Assembly: GCA_964577965.1 (NCBI GenBank)
Contig: CAZOAT010000002.1
Span: 1 to 64,000 of the forward strand
From: DASUUI01 sp964577965
GTDB lineage: Bacteria > Gemmatimonadota > Gemmatimonadetes > Gemmatimonadales > Gemmatimonadaceae
DNA length: 64,000 nt
Direction of reading: 5' to 3'
The translations under genes and the position numbers were made by a program. Below, piece after piece: positions 7,780 through 16,972 of this stretch. How positions within the stretch are numbered: position 1 is the stretch's first letter; each line of letters begins with the position of its first letter. The notes beneath the pieces were generated by a model. That model saw only the letters and a list, made by a program, of their open reading frames with translations. It was not told the origin of the DNA and made no database searches.

Positions 7780-8957
7780 GCCGCTCCTCCCTGGTCGAGG
7801 AAACACTCCGGATACTTCACTCCGGATCCTGTGTTGAAGATGACGACCCGCTCGTCAGGTCGCACCGCGCCAGTATGCAGGAGCCGGCGCAGGGCCGGTA
7901 CGCACGCGCCTCCTTCCGGAGCAGCAAAGATCCCTTCGGTCCGCGCCAGCTCCCTTGCTCCCGCGATCAGCTCGGAGTCAGCTACCGCCACTGCGGTGCC
8001 GCCGGAGGCGCGTACGGCGTCGAGGATGAGGAAGTCGCCGATCGCCCGGGGAACGCGCAGTCCCCCGGCGCACGTCTGCGCATCGGGAAACTCCGTCGCG
8101 AACCGCTCGCCCTTGTCGAATGCGCGAACGATGGGAGCACAGGTCTCCGACTGCACGACTATCATCCGCGGTCGCTCTGCTCCGATCCAGCCCAGCGCCT
8201 CCATCTCGGCGAACGCCTTCCACATTCCGATCAGTCCGGTGCCGCCACCGGTAGGGTACACGATGGCATCCGGGAGGCTCCAGGCCAACTGCTCGGCGAG
8301 CTCGTAGCCGAGTGTCTTCTTCCCCTCGACACGATACGGCTCCCTGAGCGTCGCGACGTCGAACCACCCTTCCTCCTCCTTGCGCCTCGCGACTTCTGCC
8401 GCACAGTCGGTGATGAGCCCGTCAATCAGCGTCACGCTGGCACCGGCGACTTCGCACTCGAGACGATTGGCCACAGGCGTGTCGGCGGGCATGAAGATGT
8501 AGACTGGAATCCCGGCGAGTGCGCCATATGCGGCCAGAGCGCTCGCGGCGTTTCCGGCGGATGGCGTAGCGAGTGCGGTGATGCCGAGTTCCTTCGCCAT
8601 GGACACTGCCGCTGCCATCCCGCGGGCCTTGAAGCTGAGCGTCGGATTCTGCGACTCGTCCTTCACGTACAACTCGCGTATGCCGAGTGACGCGCCGAGC
8701 GCACGCGCGGGAAGCAGTGGGGTGAATCCCTCGCCGAGCGTGGTAATGCTTGCCTCGTTGCGCGGCGGCAGGACCTCGCGGTAGCGCCACATGCTGGAGC
8801 CACGCCAGCGGAGCGCCTCACGCGTAAGCGCGCGACCCGCACGGACCAGATCGTAGCGCACGAGCAGTGGCTTTCCGCACGCGGTACACGTGGTGTGAAT
8901 GCTCCCGGGCTCATACGCGGTGCTGCACGCTCCGCACTCGAGGTGCGTTACGTACAC
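7776..8957 (-). CDS. thrC: threonine synthase
   Basis: Threonine synthase converts O-phosphohomoserine to threonine with pyridoxal phosphate. The 393-residue protein begins with a zinc-ribbon-like segment (Cys8, Cys11, Cys24, Cys27), as in many bacterial and archaeal ThrC. The PLP lysine is Lys110 in LSFKARG, and a glycine-rich phosphate loop PTGGGTG follows near 230. The gene lies 25 bases downstream of queE and overlaps the HD-domain gene by four bases. No threonine attenuator or riboswitch is visible upstream. A diaminopropionate or cysteate-type relative is possible but less likely given the zinc ribbon. Confidence 0.92.
   Translation of the reverse strand: MYVTHLECGACSTAYEPGSIHTTCTACGKPLLVRYDLVRAGRALTREALRWRGSSMWRYREVLPPRNEASITTLGEGFTPLLPARALGASLGIRELYVKDESQNPTLSFKARGMAAAVSMAKELGITALATPSAGNAASALAAYGALAGIPVYIFMPADTPVANRLECEVAGASVTLIDGLITDCAAEVARRKEEEGWFDVATLREPYRVEGKKTLGYELAEQLAWSLPDAIVYPTGGGTGLIGMWKAFAEMEALGWIGAERPRMIVVQSETCAPIVRAFDKGERFATEFPDAQTCAGGLRVPRAIGDFLILDAVRASGGTAVAVADSELIAGARELARTEGIFAAPEGGACVPALRRLLHTGAVRPDERVVIFNTGSGVKYPECFLDQGGAA
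7784..7791 (-). promoter_or_regulatory. strong ribosome binding site deciding a TTG start
   Basis: On the minus strand GGGAGGAG ends four bases before TTG at 7779, inside the last codons of thrC. It is much stronger than anything before the alternative ATG at 7806, and it supports coupled translation from thrC into the HD-domain gene. Confidence 0.75.
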
Positions 8958-8982
8958 TGCAGCCGGGTCGAAACCATTGGGC

Positions 8983-9615
8983 TCAACGGAGCCCGAGAAG
9001 CTTGTGCGTCTGCATGCTCAGGTGCCAGCGCGGGTGGGCCAGGCAATATGCGACCGCTGCCCGCGTGTTCGCCTCGAGGTCCGGGCCGTCCATCGGCTGG
9101 AGATAGAAGTGCCGGAAGTCGAGTGAGGCGAACCGCTCCGGCGGCGCATCCCTCTGCGGATACACCAGCTTGAGCTCGTCGCCGGAGGTCTGGACCAGCG
9201 GTGCGCGCGCCTTGGGACTGATGCAGATCCAGTCAAGCGTAAGTGGAGCGGGACGCGTTCCGTTCGACTCGACCGCGACCTGAAAGCCGCGCGCCTGGAG
9301 CGCAGCTATCGCCGCCTGATCGAGTTGAAGCAGCGGCTCGCCGCCTGTGCAGACGACGTACGGGTGGCCGTCGCTTACCGTCGGCCATGCTGCTGCGACG
9401 GCGTCCGCGAGCGACTGCGGCGTCTCGAACCGCCCACCGTCCGGGCCGACTCCGACGAAATCGGTGTCGCAGAAGTCGCAGATGGCGGTCGCTCTGTCCT
9501 GCTCGCGGCCCGTCCACAGGTTGCAGCCGGCAAAGCGGCAGAAAACCGCGGCACGCCCGGTGTGGGCGCCCTCTCCCTGCAGGGTGTAGAAGATCTCCTT
9601 GACCGTGTACGTCAC
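8983..9615 (-). CDS. queE: 7-carboxy-7-deazaguanine synthase (radical SAM)
   Basis: QueE is a radical-SAM enzyme that converts 6-carboxytetrahydropterin to 7-carboxy-7-deazaguanine on the queuosine/preQ0 path. The 210-residue protein has the family's expanded cluster motif, Cys31-X14-Cys46-X2-Cys49, which binds the [4Fe-4S] cluster, and the N-terminal FYTLQGEG segment that contacts substrate. The start codon overlaps the queC stop by four bases (ATGA), so the two are translated together. QueD and the GTP cyclohydrolase step are not in this window. Confidence 0.95.
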   Translation of the reverse strand: MTYTVKEIFYTLQGEGAHTGRAAVFCRFAGCNLWTGREQDRATAICDFCDTDFVGVGPDGGRFETPQSLADAVAAAWPTVSDGHPYVVCTGGEPLLQLDQAAIAALQARGFQVAVESNGTRPAPLTLDWICISPKARAPLVQTSGDELKLVYPQRDAPPERFASLDFRHFYLQPMDGPDLEANTRAAVAYCLAHPRWHLSMQTHKLLGLR

Positions 9616-10340
9616 GGCCGGGCTTCCTGCTCGAGTGCCGCAAAGTCGGCGTACCGTGCCGGGTCGGCGACACCCGCCTCGGAAAACCCCCGAAGCCGCA
9701 ACTGGCAGGCGTCACACCGGCCGCACGCCTCTCCCGATGTGCCCGGATCGTAGCAGCTCACCGTCTGCGCGTAGTCCACACCGAGTGAGAGGCCGAGCTG
9801 GATTATCTCACGCTTGGTGAGATCGATGAGTGGAGTACGCACGCGGATCTGCATAGCGTTCTCGGTGCCAGTCCGCGTCCCGAGCCTTGCCACTCTCTCG
9901 AATGCTTCTATGAACTCGGGTCGGCAGTCCGGATAGCCGCTGTAGTCGAGGGCATTCACTCCGATGAAGATGTCGGCCGCCGCGATCACCTCGGCCCACG
10001 CAAGCCCGAGCGAGAGCAGGATCGTGTTGCGCGCGGGCACGTAGGTGACGGGAACGCCGGTGCGGTCGGGAGCTTCGTCTCGTGGCACACCGATCGTTTC
10101 GTCAGTCAATGCCGACCCGCCGAACGTTCGGAGGTCGAGCTCCACGATCTTGTGGGCTTCGACCCGCCAGACGGACGCAACCTCGCACGCAGCCTGCAAC
10201 TCCTGTTCGTGACGCTGGCCATAGCGCACGGTCAGGGCGTGCACGCGATACCCTTCGGCGCTTGCCACCGCGAGAGCCGTCGTCGAGTCGAGTCCACCGC
10301 TCAGAAGCACAACCGCGGCCTTACTGTGTATTTCGGTCAT
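9612..10340 (-). CDS. queC: 7-cyano-7-deazaguanine synthase
   Basis: QueC uses ATP and ammonia to turn 7-carboxy-7-deazaguanine into preQ0. The 242-residue protein has the PP-loop SGGLDS (14-19) that binds ATP and a C-terminal zinc site with Cys196, Cys206, Cys209 and Cys212. It is the first gene of a minus-strand group queC-queE-thrC-HD. I looked for a preQ1 riboswitch in the 150 bases upstream and saw none. PreQ0 could feed queuosine in tRNA or other deazapurine uses. Confidence 0.95.
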   Translation of the reverse strand: MTEIHSKAAVVLLSGGLDSTTALAVASAEGYRVHALTVRYGQRHEQELQAACEVASVWRVEAHKIVELDLRTFGGSALTDETIGVPRDEAPDRTGVPVTYVPARNTILLSLGLAWAEVIAAADIFIGVNALDYSGYPDCRPEFIEAFERVARLGTRTGTENAMQIRVRTPLIDLTKREIIQLGLSLGVDYAQTVSCYDPGTSGEACGRCDACQLRLRGFSEAGVADPARYADFAALEQEARP

Positions 10341-10493
10341 CCACCGAAAGCTAGCGTTCCAGGCAGACGCGTAAGGGCAGGCGGCTCAACATCGGGCGAG
10401 GTTCGGAGCCAGTCGGCGACGCTGAGTGATGAACAGGCGGCGACCGTTGCGGAGTGGCTCGGCGGGCTGGCTGAAAGCAGCGCCGGCGGCGCG

Positions 10494-10943
10494 TCAGGGC
10501 GAGCCTTTCCTGAGCTCAGGGTCGAATGAGAGGTCGGCTGGCCTGAGCTGACAGTGCTCGCCACAGCCAAGATGATAGCGGCTGCGGGCGAACCATCGGT
10601 AGGCCTTCTCCGCGATCACTCTGACGAACGGGATTCTGAAGATCCACGAGATCCACCGGCCGCGGGGGAGGACGGTCAGGAGCTGCTCGACAGCCGCCGC
10701 GCCCTGCCAGGTTCGACCGTCGCTGGCGCGTATGAGCTGCAACGATTCAGCATATGCTCTGTCGGGGATCCAGGGGAATCGTGCACGAACGCCCTGCTGC
10801 TGCGATGGCACAATCTGGAAACAGTCCCGACTGTCCCACCTGGCGAGCATCCGCGTCAGGCGGCCACACACCCGGCAGTCGCCGTCGTACACGACTGTGT
10901 AGGCACTGCGGATGGAGTCTTCCGAGAGCGGTGAGATCTTCAC
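10494..10943 (-). CDS. thiol-disulfide oxidoreductase-like DUF393 protein
   Basis: This is a DUF393 (DCC family) protein of about 149 residues. The motif DGDCRVCGRL places a CxxC pair at Cys23 and Cys26 just after the first beta strand, as in the family named for the related DxxCxxC motif. The middle carries the usual segment about an amino acid string AAAVEQLLTVLPRG and an aromatic-rich end. GTG 10943 is the chosen start because it avoids overlap with the agmatine deiminase gene; the upstream part of the open frame is arginine-rich and non-homologous. No clear ribosome site is seen. The role is probably redox, but the partner is unknown. Confidence 0.8.
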   Translation of the reverse strand: MKISPLSEDSIRSAYTVVYDGDCRVCGRLTRMLARWDSRDCFQIVPSQQQGVRARFPWIPDRAYAESLQLIRASDGRTWQGAAAVEQLLTVLPRGRWISWIFRIPFVRVIAEKAYRWFARSRYHLGCGEHCQLRPADLSFDPELRKGSP

Positions 10944-10963
10944 GCGCCCGGGATGTGCAAGGG

Positions 10964-11986
10964 TTACACCGGAGCAGGCTGCTGCTGTGTGAGGCAATGC
11001 AGTGTTCCGAGCCCCCACACGAGGTTCACGGCGTGGATGCCGATCACGTCTCGGTCGGGGAAGGCCGCGGCGATGATCTCGAGTGCCTCTCGGTCTGCCG
11101 GGTCGTTGAATGTCGGAACCAGCACCGCGCCGTTGCACACGTAGAAATTGGCGTAGCTGGCTGGGAGGCGCTCGCCGCGCATCATCACCGCTCGCGGGAA
11201 CGGGAGTAACACGATTTTGAACGAGCTCGCACCGGATGCCAGCTCGAGGCGCCTGAGGTTGTCGGCAGAGCGCTCGTGGTTCGGGTCAGCGGGGTCCCCC
11301 TCGTGCGCGAGGAGAACGGTCCCGCCCGGAGCGAAGCGGGCGATGTCGTCCACGTGGCCGTGGGTGTCGTCGCCGATGGCTCCCTCCCCCAGCCAGATTG
11401 TGCGCGAGATTCCGAGATAATCCGCGAACGCACGCTCGTAGTCGGCACGGGTGAGGTCCGGGTTGCGCACCTGCACGTCGGTGAGGAGCCATTCCTCGGT
11501 GACGAGGAGGGCACCGCTGCCGTCAGCGTCAATGCCTCCTCCCTCCAGAATGAGCCGTCCGCCGTCACCGCGGGCCGGCTTCTCGAGCGGGAGTCCTGTG
11601 ATATCCGCAATCGCACCGCCCACGAGTGTGTCGCGCGAATAGTTGTCGTACTTGGCCCAGGCGTTGAATCCCCAGTTCATCCACTCCACCGAACCGTCGC
11701 CCCGAATCACACCTGTCGGAGCGGAATCGCGGAGCCAGACCCGGTCGGTGGGGACTTCATGCAGGCGGTAGCGGTCAGGATCCACATGGTGCGCATGGAG
11801 GTGATCGAGCGCCGACTCCCGCACCGCGGCATCGTTGCAGATGATCTCTACCGGCTCGTACCGGTGGAGCACGCGTACGATCTCGGCGTAGTCCCAGCGG
11901 ACCGCGTCGAGTTTCCCGGGCCAGTCCGGCTCGTGATGCGGCCAGGCGATCCACGTCGCGGCGTGCGGCTCCCACTCCGCCGGCAT
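10964..11986 (-). CDS. aguA: agmatine deiminase
   Basis: Agmatine deiminase hydrolyses agmatine to N-carbamoylputrescine and ammonia. The 340-residue protein begins with the family's MPAEWEPHAATWIAWPH and ends with the catalytic motif around Cys331 (GTLHCLTQQQP). The acid/base region EGGGIDADG and the HGHVDD segment are also present. The gene lies 19 bases after aguB on the same strand, so the pair converts agmatine to putrescine without urea. The ATG at 11986 has no good ribosome site, so coupling to aguB translation is likely. Confidence 0.95.
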   Translation of the reverse strand: MPAEWEPHAATWIAWPHHEPDWPGKLDAVRWDYAEIVRVLHRYEPVEIICNDAAVRESALDHLHAHHVDPDRYRLHEVPTDRVWLRDSAPTGVIRGDGSVEWMNWGFNAWAKYDNYSRDTLVGGAIADITGLPLEKPARGDGGRLILEGGGIDADGSGALLVTEEWLLTDVQVRNPDLTRADYERAFADYLGISRTIWLGEGAIGDDTHGHVDDIARFAPGGTVLLAHEGDPADPNHERSADNLRRLELASGASSFKIVLLPFPRAVMMRGERLPASYANFYVCNGAVLVPTFNDPADREALEIIAAAFPDRDVIGIHAVNLVWGLGTLHCLTQQQPAPV

Positions 11987-12005
11987 CCGGCGGTCGGCGC
12001 TCAGA

Positions 12006-12926
12006 TCAGACGCCCAGGTAGCGGTTCAGGATCGGCGCGTATGCGTCGATCCGGCGGTCGCGGAGGAACGGCCAGTTGCGCCTGGTCTCCTCGATCACGC
12101 GGGGATCGCACGTCGCCACAACGACCTCCGGCCCGCCGCCTGCTTCGGCGATCATCCGGCCGAACGGATCGCTGACGAAAGAATGACCGAAGAACTCGAT
12201 TCCCTCGGTGCCCGCCTCATCCTCGTGTCCCACGCGGTTTACCGCGGCGACGTACACGCCGTTGGAGATCGCGTGCGCGCGCTGGGTGGTCTGCCACGCC
12301 TGCACCTGAGCTTCTCCGGTCTCGGCCTTCTCAGCCGGGTGCCAGCCGATGGCCGTCGGATAAAAGAGAACCTGAGCCCCGAGCAGGCTTGTGATCCTGG
12401 CGGCCTCCGGATACCACTGATCCCAGCAGATCAGAACGCCGATGGTCGCGTACCGTGTCTTCCAGACCCGGAACCCGCCGGAGCCGCGGTGCGCTCCCTC
12501 GTGGGTGAGATGGGAATCACCGGGGGTGAAATAGAACTTCTCATTGAACAGCGGATCGTCCGGGATGTGCATCTTGCGATACACGCCGAGCAGCTCGCCG
12601 CCGGCGTCGATCACTGCGGCCGAGTTGCGGTAAACGCCGGCGGCCTGGCGCTCGAAGATGGGAACGATGATTGCCACTTCGAGATCGCGCGCTGTGTCCT
12701 GAAGCCGCTGGACTGTCGGGCCCGGGATCGGCTCGGCGAGGTCGAACCGCTCGGCGCGCTGCGCCTTGCAGAAGTAGGGTGCGTTGAACAGTTCCTGCAG
12801 GCAGATGATCTGCGCACCCCGAGCGGCGGCGTCGTGGACGCGCTGTACCGCGTGCTCCAGATTCGCGGCGAGATCTTCGCCAACGGTTTCCTGAACGAGT
12901 CCAACTGTGAACGGTGAAGCTGTCAT
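12006..12926 (-). CDS. aguB: N-carbamoylputrescine amidase
   Basis: This nitrilase-superfamily amidase splits N-carbamoylputrescine to putrescine, ammonia and CO2. The catalytic triad is Glu45 (LQELFN), Lys118 (YRKMHIPDD) and Cys167 (LICWDQWYPE), and the 306-residue length is typical. Its position directly before aguA makes the assignment firm over other carbon-nitrogen hydrolases. Putrescine made here could feed the deoxyhypusine-synthase-like enzyme encoded at 5741-6742. Confidence 0.95.
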   Translation of the reverse strand: MTASPFTVGLVQETVGEDLAANLEHAVQRVHDAAARGAQIICLQELFNAPYFCKAQRAERFDLAEPIPGPTVQRLQDTARDLEVAIIVPIFERQAAGVYRNSAAVIDAGGELLGVYRKMHIPDDPLFNEKFYFTPGDSHLTHEGAHRGSGGFRVWKTRYATIGVLICWDQWYPEAARITSLLGAQVLFYPTAIGWHPAEKAETGEAQVQAWQTTQRAHAISNGVYVAAVNRVGHEDEAGTEGIEFFGHSFVSDPFGRMIAEAGGGPEVVVATCDPRVIEETRRNWPFLRDRRIDAYAPILNRYLGV

Positions 12927-13007
12927 CTCATGGGCTGCTGGTCAGATCGTGATCCGGGCACGCGCCGAAGCGAATTGTAGACATCCTCACTCCGATATCC
13001 AACAATC

Positions 13008-13574
13008 ATGAAAGAGACTCCAGTGAGCGGCGACCGCCGCACGCGACGCGCCAGCCTCCATAACGCATTCCGCGCAGTGAAGGCGCGTCAGGCCGACCAG
13101 CGGACTCCGATGGGCCGGGTTGCCGAGAGGCTGACCCAGATTGCCAGCAGCACCTGGTTCTTCTGGCTGCATGTCGTCTGGTTCGCGCTCTGGATAGGGT
13201 GGAATGCCGGGGTGGCTGATCGCGCCTTCGATCCGTTCCCATTCGGCCTCCTGACGATGATAGTGTCGCTCGAGGCCATCTTTCTCGCCACTTTCGTCCT
13301 CATGACCCAGCAGCGGGAAGCCGGGATTGCGGAGCTGCGGGAGGAGCTGACGCTGCAGGTGAACCTGCGCATCGAGGAAGAGGTCACAAAGACGCTGCAA
13401 CTGGTCGCCGGGCTGTATACTCGACTGGGGCAGACGATGGCGCAGGACACCGAGCTGGAACGGATGCTCGAGCCGCTTGACGCGGCGGCGATCGAGCGGG
13501 AAGTGACATCCCAGCTGAACGAGGCAGCACGCCAGCATCCTCGTCTTGCACGGGCGTGGAAGCGGACCAGATAA
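13008..13574 (+). CDS. DUF1003 membrane protein
   Basis: This 188-residue protein has two membrane helices (about 47-70 and 80-102) separated by the family signature FDPFPFGLLTMIVS. After TQQRE a long charged coiled-coil-like helix follows (about 105-140), and the last part is polar. This layout matches DUF1003, a widespread family of unknown function. It stands 116 bases upstream of the glycan operon and is divergent from aguB. It might be the first gene of the transcript, but the larger gap argues against coupling. Confidence 0.82.
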   Translation: MKETPVSGDRRTRRASLHNAFRAVKARQADQRTPMGRVAERLTQIASSTWFFWLHVVWFALWIGWNAGVADRAFDPFPFGLLTMIVSLEAIFLATFVLMTQQREAGIAELREELTLQVNLRIEEEVTKTLQLVAGLYTRLGQTMAQDTELERMLEPLDAAAIEREVTSQLNEAARQHPRLARAWKRTR

Positions 13575-13690
13575 TCCCGTTCTCGAATAACGCAGTTGTT
13601 GCTGATATCCGAGGCTGGGATGGGAGCAGTGGAGACAATGGTTCAAGGTTTGCAAAAACGGATGCTCACCTAACGGAGACCTTCACACAC

Positions 13691-14803
13691 ATGCGGCCAC
13701 TGGTGTTGGTAACCGGAGGCGCGGGGTTCATTGGATCGCACGTGGCCGACGAACTCCTCGCTTCCGGATACAGGGTTCGTGCGCTCGACATCCTGGCGGA
13801 ACAGGTCCACGGTGCCGGCGTGTCCCGGCCTGACTATCTGCATGCCGACGTCGAGCTCGTAGTCGGGGACATAGCGGACAGGGAGATCGTCCGCCACTCG
13901 CTGGCCGGCGTGGATGCGGTGCTCCATCTCGCCGCGGCGGTCGGTGTCGGCCAGAGCATGTACGAGATCGAGCACTACACGCGAGTCAACAACATGGGGA
14001 CGGCGGTGCTGCTTCAGGCGCTGGTTGACCGTCCGGTACGCAGGCTCGTCGTGGCGTCCAGCATGAGCATCTACGGCGAAGGGCTTTATCGTCGCAGCGA
14101 CGGCACCTCCGTGCCTGCGGCTTCGCGAACTCAGGCGCAGCTGCGTCAGGGCAGATGGGAGCCGCTGGATGAGGAGGGCGAGCCGCTCGACCCCGCTCCC
14201 ACTCCAGAATCGAAACCACCTTCCCTGGAATCGCTCTACGCCCTGTCCAAGTACGATCAGGAGAGAATGTGCCTGGTTTTGGGCCGCGCCTACGGTATTC
14301 CCACCGTGGCACTCCGGCTCTTCAACGTGTACGGCACGCGGCAGGCGCTGTCTAACCCATATACCGGCGTTCTTGCGATTTTCGCATCGCGACTGCTCAA
14401 CGGGAAGGCGCCGCTGGTGTTCGAGGGCGGCGGGCAGCGGCGGGATTTCGTGCACGTTCGGGATGTCGCGCGGGCCTTTCGTCTTGCGCTCGAGTCGGAC
14501 GTCGCCGATGAGGTGTTCAACATCGGCAGCGGACGAAACTGCACGGTCGCGGAGATCGCCGAGCGACTTGCAAAGGTCCTGGGTAAGTCCGAGACGGCAG
14601 AGATTACGGGCAAGTTCAGAATCGGCGACATCCGCCACTGCTTCGCCGATATCTCCCAGGCTCGCGACGTCCTGGCGTACGAGCCGCAGGTGGAGTTCGA
14701 TGCGGGCCTGGCCGAGCTCGCCGAGTGGCTGAGTCGGCAGACGGCAGTTGATCGTGCCGAGCAGGCGAGCGCGGAGCTCGCCCAGAGGGGACTGAGCGCA
14801 TGA
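13691..14803 (+). CDS. NAD-dependent nucleotide-sugar epimerase/dehydratase
   Basis: This is an extended short-chain dehydrogenase of 370 residues. The NAD-binding TGGAGFIGS is at 8-16, VASSMSIYG supplies the catalytic serine, and Tyr183-X3-Lys187 (YALSK) is the active-site pair. RRDFVHVRDVA near 255 is typical of UDP-glucose 4-epimerase/dTDP-glucose dehydratase relatives. The open frame extends upstream to 13556, but ATG 13691 begins exactly at the first beta strand. It opens a twelve-gene operon and overlaps the next gene by four bases (ATGA). The sugar is not identifiable; 4-epimerisation of a UDP-sugar is a guess. Confidence 0.88.
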   Translation: MRPLVLVTGGAGFIGSHVADELLASGYRVRALDILAEQVHGAGVSRPDYLHADVELVVGDIADREIVRHSLAGVDAVLHLAAAVGVGQSMYEIEHYTRVNNMGTAVLLQALVDRPVRRLVVASSMSIYGEGLYRRSDGTSVPAASRTQAQLRQGRWEPLDEEGEPLDPAPTPESKPPSLESLYALSKYDQERMCLVLGRAYGIPTVALRLFNVYGTRQALSNPYTGVLAIFASRLLNGKAPLVFEGGGQRRDFVHVRDVARAFRLALESDVADEVFNIGSGRNCTVAEIAERLAKVLGKSETAEITGKFRIGDIRHCFADISQARDVLAYEPQVEFDAGLAELAEWLSRQTAVDRAEQASAELAQRGLSA

Positions 14804-15975
14804 TCTTCACGCCGCGCGTGCACGATCATGAGCTCTCGCGTCCGCCGCGCCGTGAGGGAGTGGACGACCGCCCGGTGGTAATAACCGGTGGCGCGGGTTT
14901 CGTCGGCTGCAACCTCGCCGCGCGCCTCCTCGGCGCTGGGCGACCCGTCGTGATTTTCGACAACATCTCCCGGCCCGGCGTGCGTGGCAATGTGGCCTGG
15001 CTGCGGGAGCGCTTCGGACGGCGATTCGAGCTTGAGGTCGCTGACGTGCGCGACCGGGAAGCGGTCTTCTCCTCCGTATATGGCGCGTCTGCAGTCTTCC
15101 ACCTCGCCGCTCAGGTGGCGGTCACCGCCAGCCTCACCGATCCGGTGGAGGACTTCTGCATAAACACAGTCGGAACGCTGAACGTGCTCGAAGCGCTGAG
15201 GGCGCAGGCCCAGCCGCCGCCGCTCATCTATACCTCGACCAACAAGGTGTACGGCGATCTCGAAGACGTGACACTGCGGCGCAGCGATCGCCGATATCAG
15301 CCCGCCGATGCGCGCATCGCGTTTACCGGTATCGGAGAGGATCGGCCGCTCGATTTCCACAGTCCCTACGGATGCTCCAAAGGCGCCGCTGACCAGTATG
15401 TGCACGACTACGCCCGCTCCTATGGCCTGCGCACGGTGGTGTTCCGGATGAGTTGCATATACGGGCCCCATCAATACGGCAATGAAGACCAGGGGTGGCT
15501 AGCGCACTTCCTCATCAGCGCCATGCGTGGCGATCCGATCATGATCTACGGCGACGGCCGGCAGGTGCGGGACGCGTTATTCGTTGACGATCTGGTGGAT
15601 GCGCTGTTGCTGGCGGAGCGCCACGTCGATCGCATTGCCGGTCAGGCCTTCAACATTGGCGGTGGTCCGGGGAACACCATCAGCCTGGTCGAGCTGCTGG
15701 ATCGCATCGAGGCGCTGACGGGAGACCGCCCGGATGTGGCGATGCACGGCTGGCGCCCCGGCGACCAGCGCTACTACGTCTCGGATACGAGGAAGTTCGA
15801 GTCGGCCACAGGCTGGGTGCCGCGCGTGAACCTGGAAACTGGGATCCGGCAGTTGCACGAGTGGCTTACAGCTGTTCTGGAAGCCGATGGCGTTCATCCC
15901 ATCTGGCCGGTACCTGCAAACGCGCTGATGCGCACAGTCGCTGACAGTGGCCTGGCAGCTGAAAGCGCCCGGTGA
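14800..15975 (+). CDS. NAD-dependent epimerase, CDP-paratose 2-epimerase-like
   Basis: This is a second extended short-chain dehydrogenase, 391 residues. TGGAGFVGC sits near 30 after a non-conserved N-terminal tail, and the catalytic pair is Tyr190 and Lys194 (YGCSK). Segments TSTNKVYGD, MSCIYGPHQYG and GWLAHFL are characteristic of the CDP-paratose 2-epimerase group, which inverts C2 of a nucleotide sugar. Clear CDP-paratose synthesis genes are missing nearby, so the actual substrate may be another NDP-sugar. It is translationally coupled to both neighbours. Confidence 0.87.
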   Translation: MIFTPRVHDHELSRPPRREGVDDRPVVITGGAGFVGCNLAARLLGAGRPVVIFDNISRPGVRGNVAWLRERFGRRFELEVADVRDREAVFSSVYGASAVFHLAAQVAVTASLTDPVEDFCINTVGTLNVLEALRAQAQPPPLIYTSTNKVYGDLEDVTLRRSDRRYQPADARIAFTGIGEDRPLDFHSPYGCSKGAADQYVHDYARSYGLRTVVFRMSCIYGPHQYGNEDQGWLAHFLISAMRGDPIMIYGDGRQVRDALFVDDLVDALLLAERHVDRIAGQAFNIGGGPGNTISLVELLDRIEALTGDRPDVAMHGWRPGDQRYYVSDTRKFESATGWVPRVNLETGIRQLHEWLTAVLEADGVHPIWPVPANALMRTVADSGLAAESAR

Positions 15976-16972
15976 GCGTGCGGATCCGCCGGCGATCGTA
16001 GCTCACGATCAGTCGTCGGGACGCACCCTCGTCATCGAAGGCCCCCGGCGCGCACGCATCACCGACGTCGGGCTTCCCCGCCCCCTGGCCGGTGAGGTAC
16101 GCGTGCAGCTGGAAGGATGCGGCATTTGCGCGTCGAACATCCCCGTGTGGGAAGGGCGAGACTGGTTCACGTATCCGCTCGATCCGGGTGCCCCGGGACA
16201 CGAGGGATGGGGGTTTATCGAATCAGCGGGTGAAGGAGTCGATTCGTTGCAGCCAGGCGACCGGGTTGCCGTGCTCTCACAACATGCTCTGGCCAGCTTC
16301 GACATCGCGCCCGTGGGGAACGTTGTGCCGCTCCCGGCGAAGTTGTCCGGCAGACCGTTTCCCGCCGAGCCGATCGGCTGCGCGTTCAACGTTCTTCGCC
16401 GGAGCGGCGTGGAGCCTGGCCAGGACGTGGCCGTCATCGGCATCGGCTTCCTTGGGGCGATCGTGACGCGGCTCGCAGCGAATGCGGGCGCACGCGTGAT
16501 CGCGATCTCGAGACGGGCTTTCGCGCTTGGCGTTGCGCGGGAGTTCGGTGCTGCCGAGACGATTCAACTCGCGGATCACGCCGGAGTAATTGAGGCCGTA
16601 CGCGAGCTCACCAACGGCCGCTGGTGCCATCGTGTGATCGAGGCGACTGGACTGCAGTGGCCGTTGGACATTGCCGGTGAGATCACCGCCGAGCGCGGGC
16701 GGCTCGTCGTCGCCGGCTTCCACCAGGATGGACCGCGCCGTGTGAACATGCAGCTGTGGAACTGGCGGGGACTGGACGTCATCAATGCGCACGAGCGGGA
16801 CCCGCGCGAGTACGTGCGCGGAATGAGAGAAGCCGTCGAGGCGGTTGCCCGAGGTGATCTGGACCCCGATCCGCTGTACACACACCGCTTTCCATTGGAG
16901 CGGGCAGGCGAGGCGCTCGAGATGTCCGCCAGCAGGCCTGATGGCTTCATGAAGGCACTAGTTTGCACGTGA
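15947..16972 (+). CDS. zinc-dependent alcohol dehydrogenase (MDR family)
   Basis: This is a medium-chain dehydrogenase of about 341 residues. Catalytic zinc ligands are visible as GCGICASN, GHEGWG and IGCAFN, and the nucleotide-binding GIGFLGA lies near 165. The four-cysteine loop for structural zinc is absent, as in the polyol/sugar-dehydrogenase-like and bacteriochlorophyllide-reductase-like branches. The GTG start at 15947 overlaps the previous gene by 29 bases; no other start codon precedes the first strand. It probably oxidises or reduces a sugar or polyol intermediate together with the following Gfo/Idh/MocA enzyme. Confidence 0.85.
   Translation: MAWQLKAPGERADPPAIVAHDQSSGRTLVIEGPRRARITDVGLPRPLAGEVRVQLEGCGICASNIPVWEGRDWFTYPLDPGAPGHEGWGFIESAGEGVDSLQPGDRVAVLSQHALASFDIAPVGNVVPLPAKLSGRPFPAEPIGCAFNVLRRSGVEPGQDVAVIGIGFLGAIVTRLAANAGARVIAISRRAFALGVAREFGAAETIQLADHAGVIEAVRELTNGRWCHRVIEATGLQWPLDIAGEITAERGRLVVAGFHQDGPRRVNMQLWNWRGLDVINAHERDPREYVRGMREAVEAVARGDLDPDPLYTHRFPLERAGEALEMSASRPDGFMKALVCT

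Noticed and set aside
10341..10493. possible preQ1 riboswitch before queC
   Set aside because: No conserved preQ1 aptamer pattern was found in the 153 bases; only GC-rich sequence.
10337..10570. 77-codon minus-strand frame whose stop overlaps the queC start (ATGA)
   Set aside because: The overlap looks like coupling, but the protein is a serine/proline-rich sequence without motifs and it runs into the DUF393 gene.
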